The position numbers and the translations under genes are program-made. Under the pieces are notes generated by a model. The model saw only the letters and a program-made list of their open reading frames with translations. It did no database searches and was not told where the DNA came from. DNA of 17,500 nucleotides, taken from assembly GCA_012295275.1 (NCBI GenBank), contig CM022679.1:25506407-25523906 (forward strand), read 5' to 3'. This document shows, piece by piece, positions 1-9,778 of the stretch. This DNA comes from Chrysomallon squamiferum. Its lineage: Eukaryota; Mollusca; Gastropoda; Neomphalida; Peltospiridae. Each line of letters opens with the position of its first letter. Position 1 is the first letter of the stretch.

Positions 1-211
1 AACAAATTTAAAGGCAAACAGACAGATAAATACAATACGCACAGTTCAGGTAATAATAATACAATTCAGTAATAATATGCAATTAAAAACATTATTAATA
101 CACGGTCACAAAAAATATGCACTGTATATACAGTGTATGCATTTATAAAAAAAATACGTACTGTATTGCAATAATAATTGAAAAAATTTGATATTGTTTG
201 TGCGGTTTACC
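1..211. other. AT-rich non-coding DNA downstream of gene A
   Basis: No credible exon or RNA gene was seen. It includes AT-rich short repeats such as the near-palindromic ACTGTATATACAGT at 120-133. It could be interior sequence of the transposon end at 212-342. Confidence 0.4.
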
Positions 212-342
212 GAGCATTTGTTTTTATGACGTTATGACGCTAGCCTGGTATACCAGCATACGATGCGATAGGGTTAAGAGCCTAACCCGCGAATATACGG
301 GGCCGCGAATGGGGAACCGCGAATAGGTAAGGGTATACTGTA
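212..342 (-). mobile_element. Terminus of a pogo/Tigger-like DNA transposon or derived MITE (partial)
   Basis: Read on the minus strand from 342, the segment starts TACAGTATACCC and then contains three copies of ATTCGCGG (plus-strand CCGCGAAT at 287, 303 and 317). Termini with repeated TTCGCGG blocks and a TA target are typical of pogo-like elements in many animals, from memory. A hairpin (GGGTTA 271-276 with TAACCC 283-288) and a perfect palindrome CTGGTATACCAG (245-256) lie just inside. The other terminus was not found, so the element is truncated or extends out of the window. The inner boundary at 212 is approximate. Confidence 0.5.
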
Positions 343-545
343 TTTCCAAAGATTATTTTCATAATTAGGTCTAGCGGATGTTTTCATGCATAGCTTTTTC
401 TTGATGACACACAAGCACACATACTTTCTCTTGTTTACAACACAAATACTCATCACATATAAACATGTTCATATATATTCACTTCAAAAAAAAAAGAAAA
501 AAGAAAAAACAAGAAATTGAAAAAAAGAAAAGAGTCTTTTTTGCA

Positions 546-1691
546 TCAGTGTCTGTTATGCCAGCCAAATCTGCCTCCAAGTAAATCAGGATCGTAGTAC
601 ACCATATCCTTGTCAACACCTTCAATATGATCATTTAAAACATTCAGAATACCGTTTTCTATTTGACGGAAGTGACGTCGAGGCGTGTATCCGTCACGTG
701 TTGACCTACAAACGGTGACGAGTTTGGGACTCATGTAAGCGACTTTAAGCATTTCTCTAATGCTCTGTGTGCGAATGTCAATCTCCGCATCTGAAGGCAT
801 GTAGAATGGTACCACGCTGTCATTCGGCTTGTTGTATCCGTCGCAGAGTTTCATGCCGATTCGAGGACTGAATCCGTAAGTTTTTACTGAGTATCTGAGG
901 CAGATACCCACTTGTGACAACGCGGATAACTGTCGCTCGTTGTATCTCGCTGAGTGACGTATCAGCGCTCTAAGCGTGCTTGTTATTTTTTTTTCGTCTG
1001 TCGTGCAGAGCGCTGACTGCAGATCTTTCTCCTTTAGGTCTTGCAGCAAACCTGGGACAAACTGAAAGAGCGCGTTCTTCGTAGCTGTACTGTTGTGGCA
1101 TGGACTGGTAACGTTCGGATTCATCTCCGAACAAAACCGTTTGAAATTGATAATCTTTTGTAAAACAGAATTGTAAAACTTGTCTGTTTTTCTTTCTTGT
1201 AGAACGTTCGCGCTGCAGAAAAGTTTCTGAACAAAGAAGTGAAGCCACCAGAGCGTGTCCTCGTGAATTCCTGCGTCGTACAGCGGCTGCACCGCCGACT
1301 GAACACCGTAGTAGTCTTCGTCGATGTCGAGTATGACGTTGTCGTACGGGTTGATGAGGTTTCCTTTATATAAAAGTTCGACAGCTTTATCTTCGCTGAT
1401 GATTTCAACAATTCCGTTACTGTGTATGTGACAGTCTTCCGTCTTAATAGTTACTGGTACTGTATCTTCATCTGTTCCGTTGGTTATAACGCACGACCCT
1501 TTTGGTATGTCATCGAAGCCGTCTGGGACGCACGTGCAATAATCTTCAATCATTTTGCCATCGACATCGCGTCTCATTGTTGTTCCTAGCTGGGCTCGCA
1601 CAGACAGATAGTCACCCTGCGATCCACTGCTCATATCCCACGGTGGCCACACCCAAATATAACGAGTAATAAGACCCGTGAGAGCGGCCGC
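546..1691 (-). CDS. Gene A exon 4 (main catalytic-domain exon)
   Basis: This exon encodes 381 residues plus a TGA stop after the acceptor GCTTTCAG. It begins [16 protein letters not shown], which aligns with gene B. It carries the LDIDEDYYG motif, eleven cysteines and the C-terminal RSTRDGYTP block. The open frame continues 15 bases upstream into the intron, but the splice acceptor and paralogue alignment set the exon edge at 1691. Confidence 0.93.
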   Translation of the reverse strand, partial: AAALTGLITRYIWVWPPWDMSSGSQGDYLSVRAQLGTTMRRDVDGKMIEDYCTCVPDGFDDIPKGSCVITNGTDEDTVPVTIKTEDCHIHSNGIVEIISEDKAVELLYKGNLINPYDNVILDIDEDYYGVQSAVQPLYDAGIHEDTLWWLHFFVQKLFCSANVLQERKTDKFYNSVLQKIINFKRFCSEMNPNVTSPCHNSTATKNALFQFVPGLLQDLKEKDLQSALCTTDEKKITSTLRALIRHSARYNERQLSALSQVGICLRYSVKTYGFSPRIGMKLCDGYNKPNDSVVPFYMPSDAEIDIRTQSIREMLKVAYMSPKLVTVCRSTRDGYTPRRHFRQIENGILNVLNDHIEGVDKDMVYYDPDLLGGRFGWHNRH

Positions 1692-2410
1692 CTGAAAGCA
1701 AAACATTAGTAGTCATGGTTATTATCTCTGCCATCGTCGTCATCATTATCCCTGTAATCATGACGTTTCGTTACTCTAGCAGTAACTGTTGTCAAGCGTT
1801 ACGTTTAAAAACGTATATAATTATATGTAAAGAAACGTAAAAGTTACTGCTATAGTAACACTACGTCATAATATGTTTGGATGACGTCATTACAATGCTA
1901 AGAGAAAAAATTAAATAAAAAATTAAATTAAACGATTAATGAAATTAAATAATAATAATAATAATTATTATTATTATTATTATAAATAAATAAATAAAAA
2001 TAATTATTATAACAATACAATAAAACAATGTTTTTACAAGTATATATATATATATATATGTAGGTATGTATTATACATGTATGTTATGTCTATATTTTTT
2101 TGACCGTTAAGCAGAACAAAAATAACGTGACACTGTAAAACTCACTAGTATGAACTGATCATTTCTCTGCATCAGATTTCCAAATTCACTTTTTCTGGGC
2201 AACCTAAAGAACGGCAGGATCGAGGTAACCAAGGGCGGGGCGCCATCAGAGTGACCGTCAATGTGGAACTGAAAAACAAACATGTCGTCGATGGACTAAC
2301 TGAAATAACTAAACTCAAGACATTTAACAAATACCATGACAGATTTTGATTACTCTCATGCTAGCTTTTCAAATGTCCCATTATAACCAATGATTCTCTT
2401 GTTTTGACAT

Positions 2411-2461
<51 letters not shown>

Positions 2462-3104
2462 CCGGTGGTTGTGTGTGTATATAAAGCAATTTCTATTTTA
2501 AAGAAAAATATTTGTTTAAATATAAGTTCATTCATTCGTTCATTTCTTCTTCTTCTTCTTCTTCTTATTATTATTATTATTATTTTGTTATTATTAAATT
2601 ACAATGACTATGATGACGTAATAACAACACTTACCAAAACATTTCCTTTCTTTGGAATGATACCTCTTTCCGCCGCTCTGAACCAGTAAGGTATAACTGT
2701 AACAAAACAGACATTAAAGTTCAGACAAAGCTTTCGAAACTCGGAATACATCGGATGAATCCGTAATTCCGCGCCGATGCGGATATTTTCTAAACACGAA
2801 ATACACTTTGTAACATACTTCTAAGCGATTTTAATGCTTGAATAGGAAAAAAAAAAGCTAATTAAAATGTTTGTGTGCGTGCGTGCGTATGTGGTTATGT
2901 ATATGTTGCTCTATATGTGTTAAAACACAAACAACTTTTTATCGAATTTTCGTTTTAATTTTTCGGCAAAAATAAAATATTTATTACTTCTAAACCAGCA
3001 AATCATAGAGCTTATATAAAATTATATATATGCAATATTTGAAAAAGGTGTTTTGAAATGTATTTAGTAAATTTATGTAAGACAACAAATTATTTAAAAA
3101 TATA

Positions 3105-3171
<67 letters not shown>

Positions 3172-4244
3172 TGAGTTATCTCTAAAAGTATTTTAGCATT
3201 TTGACCTGAGTCATCTACGATACCGGACATATTTTCCATTCACATACGCACGTACGTAGAAATAAATTGAACAGACCGAGTAAATTATTTTACAAACGTA
3301 CTGTAGACTCAGTCTGTCGGGACTTTGTATTTGACATTTCTATTCAGTGTAATGACCACGCAAAAAACATTAAAATGTCAGCGTCATGTATTTTAACAAC
3401 CTTATTATTTTATCGTAAAACTTTATTTTTACCAAATATTGAGTGTGATAAATAAACGAAACATCATTTGCATACAAATTTTTATTCTTTTTTTTCTTTT
3501 TTTTTCTTTTTTTTTTGTTTTGTTTTGTTTAATAATTTCTTACTCATTTATTTCATTTTATATTAATTTATTTAATTATTTATTAGGCTCATATATATAT
3601 ATATATATATATTTATTCTCCTTTTTATATAGATTTTTTTTTAGCTTTTATGTTTTTTCAACAGAAAGCAGTAATATGTACACCATTTAATATAAAATTA
3701 ATGTAAATATATCGTTATGACCGAAATGTTACAGGCATATTTAATAATATTTGACGCCTGCGTAACGTATTTTCATGAAACGATTTCAAAATAATAGCCT
3801 TAATGAAATAAAAATCTTTGTTTTTCAAAATAAATAAGTAAATAAATAAATAAAAACAAAATCTGAAGAATATTTAAGATTATATTTGAAAGGGATATTA
3901 ACAATAACTGTAAAATTCATCAAAAATGAAACTAGTAAACTTTACACCATTCATTAATAAAGAATTTTCAAACTATGTTATACTTTACCTTCATGATGTT
4001 CTTCCACAACGTACACGGGGGTGTTAACATGCGCATCTTCCGCATCAGCACCAGCACCAACGACACCGGCATCCGAAACACGAAGGGGTCCCGAATAGTT
4101 CGGTGGCCCAACTGGACACGGCTGCTTGGACTTCGCCGATTCGCACGTGCTTCGCATGTGCCAGAAAACCATCACACTGACCATCAACAGCAAAACGGCG
4201 ATCGCCACTAAATCCCGAGTAGCAGCTACCCGACATCTCACCAT
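546..4244 (-). CDS. Gene A: type II membrane-anchored UPF0489-family protein (arginase-like metal motifs), four exons, complete
   Basis: Join of 4244-3989, 2696-2635, 2268-2146 and 1691-546 gives 528 residues. Every intron is GT-AG, with phases 1, 0 and 0. Residues 1-11 are short and basic and residues 12-28 are hydrophobic, so this looks like a signal anchor. A Gly/Ala/Pro-rich linker follows to about residue 75. The UPF0489 signature then runs EEHHE (81-85), an [11 protein letters not shown]-like helix, HIDGHSD (108-114), LDIDED (268-273) and a [10 protein letters not shown] block (475-484). Exon 4 has eleven cysteines and sequons at N218, N340, N347 and N437. UPF0489 includes human C5orf22 and has D-x-H-x-D and D-x-D motifs like arginases. 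I infer a lumenal or extracellular metalloenzyme; the substrate is unknown. Exons are intact, so it is not an obvious pseudogene. The start is the first Met after an in-frame stop. No AATAAA was found downstream. Confidence 0.88.
1760..1869. mobile_element. Palindromic MITE-like element in gene A intron 3
   Basis: Two 28-bp arms (1760-1787 and 1842-1869) are inverted copies with 24 of 28 positions matching. Both begin ATGACGT and contain TAGCAGTAACT. The 54-bp spacer has a second inverted pair (TTACGTTT / AAACGTAA). The whole 110 bp could fold into a hairpin, as expected of a small non-autonomous DNA element. No clear target-site duplication was identified. Confidence 0.55.
1881..1890. promoter_or_regulatory. 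Perfect CRE-type palindrome ATGACGTCAT
   Basis: TGACGTCA is the CREB/ATF consensus. It sits in intron 3 of gene A, 12 bases outside the palindromic element whose arms also contain TGACGT. Function is uncertain; it may simply be part of the mobile element's flank. Confidence 0.25.
1948..1982. repeat. AAT/ATT self-complementary trinucleotide tract
   Basis: A run of AAT units is followed directly by ATT units, so the tract can form a hairpin. It lies in gene A intron 3. Confidence 0.8.
2146..2268 (-). CDS. Gene A exon 3 (HIDGHSD metal motif)
   Basis: The exon is 123 bp (41 codons) between TTTTTCAG and CTA|GTGAGT. It opens with [12 protein letters not shown], which supplies the arginase-like D-x-H-x-D ligands. 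It is one codon shorter than the 126-bp exon 3 of genes B and C. Confidence 0.9.
2413..2455. repeat. (GT)n microsatellite
   Basis: About 21 uninterrupted GT units followed by CGCGCGCC, in gene A intron 2. Alternating purine-pyrimidine sequence is Z-DNA prone. Confidence 0.95.
2545..2585. repeat. Compound (TTC)n(TTA)n microsatellite
   Basis: TTC units pass directly into TTA units in gene A intron 2, about 50 bases past the exon 2 donor in transcription order. Confidence 0.9.
2635..2696 (-). CDS. Gene A exon 2 (62 bp)
   Basis: This mini-exon follows the acceptor TTGTTACAG and ends at TTG|GTAAGT. It completes the split Val codon and encodes [11 protein letters not shown] then IPKKGNVL. Length and phase are identical to exon 2 of genes B and C. 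Confidence 0.88.
3105..3169. repeat. (AAT)n microsatellite in gene A intron 1
   Basis: About 21 uninterrupted AAT units. The rest of this 1.3-kb intron (2697-3988) is AT-rich and shows no further exon; short open frames there look random. Confidence 0.95.
3989..4244 (-). CDS. Gene A exon 1 (signal anchor, linker, EEHHE)
   Basis: This exon encodes 85 residues plus one base (phase 1). It starts at ATG 4244 with a stop codon two codons upstream in frame. It contains the hydrophobic segment (residues 12-28) and a linker, then [10 protein letters not shown]. The donor is G|GTAAAG at 3988. The linker differs completely from those of genes B and C. Confidence 0.85.
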
Positions 4245-4429
4245 TTTATATTAATTTATATAAATATATATATATGAATATATTCCTTTATTTTTCTTTT
4301 ATATTCCTTTATTTCTTTTCTTTCCTTATTTCTTTAATAGTTTTTTCTTTTCTTTTTTACAGTTAATTTTAATTTTAAATTAATTATTTTTTTTTTTTTT
4401 TTTTTTTTTCCAGTGTTATTTTACATTCA

Positions 4430-4700
4430 CTTTCGACGTCATGTTCAGCTTTCGGGAGAAAAAATAGATAATTCCCGTAATTTTGACAAACGTTAGAGAC
4501 TCGAACAGATGAAGAATAAAAACTCAATTAATCTAGGCAGCAGGTGCGACGACATCATCAGCCAGCCTGGAATACATTCGTGTCACGACGACGACATCTG
4601 TGACGCGGTGAAACGACACCCTCGTATATGCTCGGCTTCAGATTGTGTGAGTGATGGTTTTTGACTTCAGTGCGTGCACGCGAGCTTGCGAGCAATTACT
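4430..4700. promoter_or_regulatory. Repeat-free, GC-richer island upstream of gene A; candidate promoter or 5'-UTR exon
   Basis: This is the only stretch of ordinary base composition in the 3.3-kb gap between divergent genes A and B. It contains CG-rich motifs such as TCGACGTCATG and several CGACGACGAC-like clusters. No TATA box or start site can be assigned from sequence alone. It is proposed as the gene A promoter region by position only. Confidence 0.25.
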
Positions 4701-4828
4701 TAATATCTGTTCATTATATCTTTCTGTCTATGTATGTGTGTATATGTGTGTGCGTGCGGGTGCTTGCGGGTGCTTGTATATGTGTGTACATCTACATATA
4801 TATATATAAATAAATAAACATCCATATC

Positions 4829-4846
<18 letters not shown>

Positions 4847-4908
<62 letters not shown>

Positions 4909-4911
4909 TGA

Positions 4912-4959
<48 letters not shown>

Positions 4960-4963
4960 ATAG

Positions 4964-5024
<61 letters not shown>

Positions 5025-5035
5025 AAAATGAATAG

Positions 5036-5100
<65 letters not shown>

Positions 5101-5103
5101 AGA

Positions 5104-5189
<86 letters not shown>
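4847..5189. repeat. 343-bp interrupted (GA)n array
   Basis: Long GA runs are split by related inserts AAAAATGAATAG, ATGAATAGACT, AAAAATGAATAGACT and AAAAAAGAATAG at about 4903, 4956, 5023 and 5095. The insert reuse shows a higher-order repeat of about 48-74 bp. The Arg-Glu open frame through it is an artefact of the repeat. Confidence 0.95.
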
Positions 5190-5191
<2 letters not shown>

Positions 5192-5454
5192 GAACTGGAT
5201 TTAATGTATCCTCAGATCATTTATATATTTATTATTGTTGTTGTTGTTGTTGTTTTAATTAAGGAATCTTTACATATAACGCATGCAAAATGACATATAT
5301 TTGAATAACGTAACTGGCTGGGTAGTCACAGCTGCTATATATTACATCCAGTAATGTTACATTATAATTAATCCATCTAGTTTGTTATTTACTACTAAAA
5401 ATTTTTCCCGTTAGTCTGTGCTCGTTTTCTGACATTGAAACCTGTCAATAATAG

Positions 5455-5842
5455 GCCCAATAATGATAAAAACAATAGCAGTAGTAAGAATAACAATATC
5501 AACAACAAAATATTAACAACGACGACAACAATAAAACAATGATGATGATGACGATATTAATAATAAAAATAATAACAATAACAACAGTAATGATGGTAGT
5601 GTTGAAGACAGTCATGATAACGATGAATAATAATAATAACAAAATATTGACGACGACGATGACAATAATAATAATTACGACAATGATGATAATAATAATA
5701 ATGATGACAATGACGACAGTAATAATTTAAAAAATACAGAAAAAATAATGAAACTAATGATGAAGACGATATGATGACAATAATGATTATAATGATGATA
5801 ATGATGATGAAAATAATATAAACCAAAACAACAACAACAACA
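5455..5842. repeat. Degenerate AAT/GAT/GAC/AAC trinucleotide-rich tract
   Basis: Imperfect trinucleotide units dominate for nearly 400 bases in the A-B intergenic region. Open frames on both strands encode only low-complexity peptides and are not genes. Confidence 0.8.
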
Positions 5843-5937
5843 TATGATTCAAATCCATAAAACCCCTGTACTAAAAAATACGAAATTTGAATCAAAACAC
5901 CTTTGATGCACCAGATGATCATTGTTTCGCCTGCCTC

Positions 5938-5965
5938 AAAAAAAAAAAAAAAAAAAAAAAAAAAA
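5938..5965. repeat. Poly(A) tract, 28 bp
   Basis: A pure A run follows a short, more complex segment (about 5850-5937). It could be a retroposon tail or a simple homopolymer; no tRNA-like head was recognised. Confidence 0.7.
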
Positions 5966-6084
5966 GAAGTAACATGAGCTTTGGTGTGGTGGCAGCCGGT
6001 TAGTGATAATGATAAATAATTTCTGTGATGCGCTGTCACACGTATCAAACCACGAGAACGAAACTCGAGGTGAGTCTTGTTTTA

Positions 6085-6400
6085 ATACAACTTACTAAAC
6101 CGGGCGAGGGGTGAATTAAACTGTATGTTATTGTGTGTGTTTTTAAAAAAAAAAAATACAATGTACTAAACAGAATTAAGGGCAAAATAAAACTGTGTAT
6201 TTTACCACACAAATACAGAGAGGGCAAAACTGACTGTATGTTTTTAAATGCGAGTAATTAAATAGAGTTAAGGACAAAATGAACTGTAATTTGTTTTTTC
6301 TTTCTGTAATTTAAAAAAAAAAAATTAAATATTTTTAAAAAATTTATTTATTTTGGTTGGTTACGAGCGAGAGACAAAACTGAATATAACTATTTGAAAA
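6085..6400. repeat. Degenerate tandem repeat, irregular 40-90 bp spacing
   Basis: A block resembling TAAA-x-AGAGTTAAGGGCAAAA followed by AACTGTATGTTT recurs about five times (near 6100, 6170, 6215, 6255 and 6365), with drift. It is probably an old minisatellite. Confidence 0.5.
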
Positions 6401-6589
6401 CTTTTTTTTTTTTTTTTTTTTTTTTGTGATTAATATTTGTTGATAATTACTTCAAATAGATTTGGTTGACAAATATTTTAGATAGATTTATTAATATCTA
6501 CGTCGATAAGATCTGTTCGAAAAAAATAATTAATTAACTGTTTTAGTATCATCATCATCATCATTAACTGACTAATTTTATTTATATTA

Positions 6590-7480
6590 ATTGTATATTA
6601 ATATCCCAAATGACACTTAAATATTACAATAATTTGTATGAATGATATTTATTATATTTAAATTATAATGATTCAGTGCGATTTCCAGCTATTAATATTA
6701 TTTACATTTATAACATACAAGTGTGACATATAGCTATTATAGTAATTTATAATTAAATCATCCAGGATGAACTTAGCTATTTTCATCATATTTATTAATT
6801 TCATTCAGTTTTTTTCCAACAACAACTAATACAACTAGTTACCACAATTTATTTTTTTATCATTCGTTATGGTAATTAGATATCAAAAGTGCTATTTATT
6901 TGAAATAGTAATTATTAATAATAATATCATAATTTATTTTTGCAATACTGTCTATTATTATAATTTATTTTTGTAACATTCATTGAGGTAATTAAATATT
7001 ATCAAAATTATTACTTATTTGAAATAGTTATTATTATTAATAATATCATAATATATATTTAAAATACTATTATTATAATCTTTTATGTCTGATACCTAGT
7101 TATTATTACCATTAATACTAGTTATTATGATCATCTATAAGGTATTTGAATAAGAGGAATACATAGCTATTGTCATAATGTACGCAATGTAATGTGATAG
7201 ATACATAGCTATTTTAACTACTGTCATCCAGTGTCATGCATATTTGTTTCATAATTAATTATATATATCAGTGTGATATATAGCTATTGTCTTAGTTTAT
7301 CATAATTTATATCATTCAGTGTGTTTATATAAAGATATTATCACCATTTATATCATGCAGTGTGATACATAGTCGTTGTCATGGTTTATACTTATAACAT
7401 CCAGTTTTACATTGCCTTGAATCATGATTCATATTGTTCAGTTATGGATACTGTTATGAACTGTTATTTTAGATTTCAGA
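6590..7480. repeat. Degenerate AT-rich satellite upstream of gene B
   Basis: Variants of CAGTGTGATA-x-ATAGCTATTGTCAT followed by TTATATCAT recur roughly every 45-60 bases, for example near 6674, 6719, 6762, 7160, 7200, 7271, 7318 and 7358. The array runs to within about 30 bases of the gene B start codon, so any gene B promoter or 5'-UTR splice site lies within it. Confidence 0.6.
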
Positions 7481-7512
7481 TCTGCCATAGTTTCGCTCTC
7501 TTTGTGAAGAAG

Positions 7513-7741
7513 ATGAAGATTAAAAATGTCAGATACGCTGAGCTTATTCTGACTGCGGCTCTGTTTTGGGCAGGGTGCTGGTTTTTCGTTTGGTGGCTCC
7601 GAGAACCCAAAGCTTGTTCCGTTCCAACCACCAATGGTTTTGGGGTGTCTGAGCAATCCCATGATTCTCTTGTTAAATCAAAACATGCGAGTGATAATGA
7701 CAGACCGTTACCCGTTTACATAGTAGAAGAACATCACGAAG
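7513..7741 (+). CDS. Gene B exon 1 (signal anchor, linker, EEHHE)
   Basis: The exon encodes 76 codons plus one base and ends G|GTAATT. Residues 9-28 form the membrane segment. The linker (about 30-66) is polar, and the conserved block PVYIVEEHHE follows. An AG at 7478-7479 ahead of the ATG could be the 3' splice site of a 5'-UTR intron; this is not certain. Confidence 0.85.
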
Positions 7742-8115
7742 GTAATTTTTAATTTTTAATTTAATTTAATTTTTTTCATTTTCCTGTTGCTGTTGTTGTT
7801 TGGCTTAGTTTAACTGGTATATGCATTTTGCCTTTTATAATTAAATTTATAAGAAAAGTGGAAAAAAATACGAAACAAAACAAACAAAAAGGAAACGTTT
7901 AAACTTTATTTTTATTTATTTTTATTTTTACTTTATGTTTTTAACTTGTACATTTATAGTAATTTTCATTTTACTACAACTATTGCTGCTATGCCTGCTA
8001 GTACTATTACTACTTTTTTGTACTACTACTACTACTGTTACCATTACTTCTATCACTACTATTACTGTAACTATTAATACAACTATTACTACTATTATAC
8101 AACCATTAATACTAC

Positions 8116-8202
<87 letters not shown>

Positions 8203-9257
8203 GTCTACCACAATAAAAACGACAACAAAATAACAATTATAAGAAAAAATCAATTAATATTAAGTCGTTTGTGGTTTTATTTTTTTTTATTTTTTTATTT
8301 TTTATTTTTTAAAACTATTATTACATCTTGATTCTAATTAAATAAAACAAGGGAGAAAACTGTGTTTATTAAATTTTATTTCGATTATCACAAATCTTTA
8401 CATTAACGAGGCTAGAAGACTCAGTCTGACAGGGGTTATTCAATCTGTAGACTTGTTTTATTCGTTCAGTCATTTCACTCTACATACATAATTGGATGAA
8501 ACTTAAAATTATTTTAATAAATTGTTTTTAATTCTCCTCTTTATAAATGTTCATCGGAAGGGGTAGGGCACTCACGGGCAGATAAAGAGGGGCGATCTGG
8601 CCATCATAGCATAAATGCTGACGCCCCTGTTTTCGTATGACTACCAGTATTTTTGGTTGTTGTTGTCTGATGTTGTTTTGTTTTTGGTTGTCAGTTTGAT
8701 TGTTGTTGTCGTTGTCGATTTGTTGTTGTTGTTGTTTTGTTTCATATAATGAAACTAATTTTAATGTTGAAAATCGTATTTAAGACAATGACGAAACAAT
8801 ACCTATTGTGAAATCTTGCAGACGGAATAAGAAGAATAAGAAAAATCGCAGTCAAAACACACACACACACGCACACGCACTCTTGATTCCCAAGTGTATA
8901 AGATTATTTTTCTTCTGTGTGTAATACGTTTCAGGGTTAAACATTTATTAACATAAATTGACGGTGGGTTAATAATGATAAATATATTTAAAAAAAGAAG
9001 TAGATGCGTGGATTTTGTATACTTTGTGGATGTCATCTGTTTGTATCTCTTTGTTTTAGTTATAAAATACTGGTTCGGTGCTGCAGAAAAGGGATACATT
9101 CCAAAGCAAGGAAACGTTCTGGTAAGTATCACATACACTTTATATTTAAACACTGATATTAAATTTTTTGTTGTATCTGGTGTGTTAGAAAAATAGTGAT
9201 CATTTCATTTCAATAGAATAATACCGCATTTTGCATTTCTACGTCTTCTTCTTCTTA

Positions 9258-9327
<70 letters not shown>

Positions 9328-9724
9328 GCTGTTGTTGTTTCAGCTACATATTGACGGACATTCGGATGGTGCCACGCCTACCAACTGGATGCTAGGACCT
9401 CTCTTTCGATTTCCATCCAGCGAAGCAGATCTTAGACACATGATGCAAAGAAATGATGTTTTTGTCGTAGTAAGAATTCAAATTTACTTGTTAATATTAT
9501 TTTATTAACAATTAAACACCTCAAGAAAGGCTTATTTATTTATCCTTACTACTGTGTGTATATAAGTTGCTGTCTGTCAGTCAGTCTGTTTGTCTCTTTG
9601 GCTGTCTGTTTTTCTTTCTGTAATATATATATATATATATATATATAGTTTAGTTAATTAGTTTTAATTTATTAACTTACTTATTTATTTATTTATTTAA
9701 ATATCTCTTTATGTTATTTCTTTA

Positions 9725-9778
<54 letters not shown>

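Noticed and set aside
970-1411. Minus-strand open frames of 92 and 96 residues inside gene A exon 4
   Set aside because: They are other-frame shadows of the real exon, which carries the conserved motifs.
3267-3455. 62-residue open frame in gene A intron 1
   Set aside because: No recognisable domain, opposite strand to the host gene, and no splice or composition support.
4908-5204. 98-residue plus-strand open frame of Arg-Glu repeats
   Set aside because: It is the translation of the interrupted GA array and has no exon context.
7928-8236. Open frames on both strands in gene B intron 1
   Set aside because: They translate the CTA/ATA and degenerate ACT repeats into Leu, Val, Thr and Asn runs.
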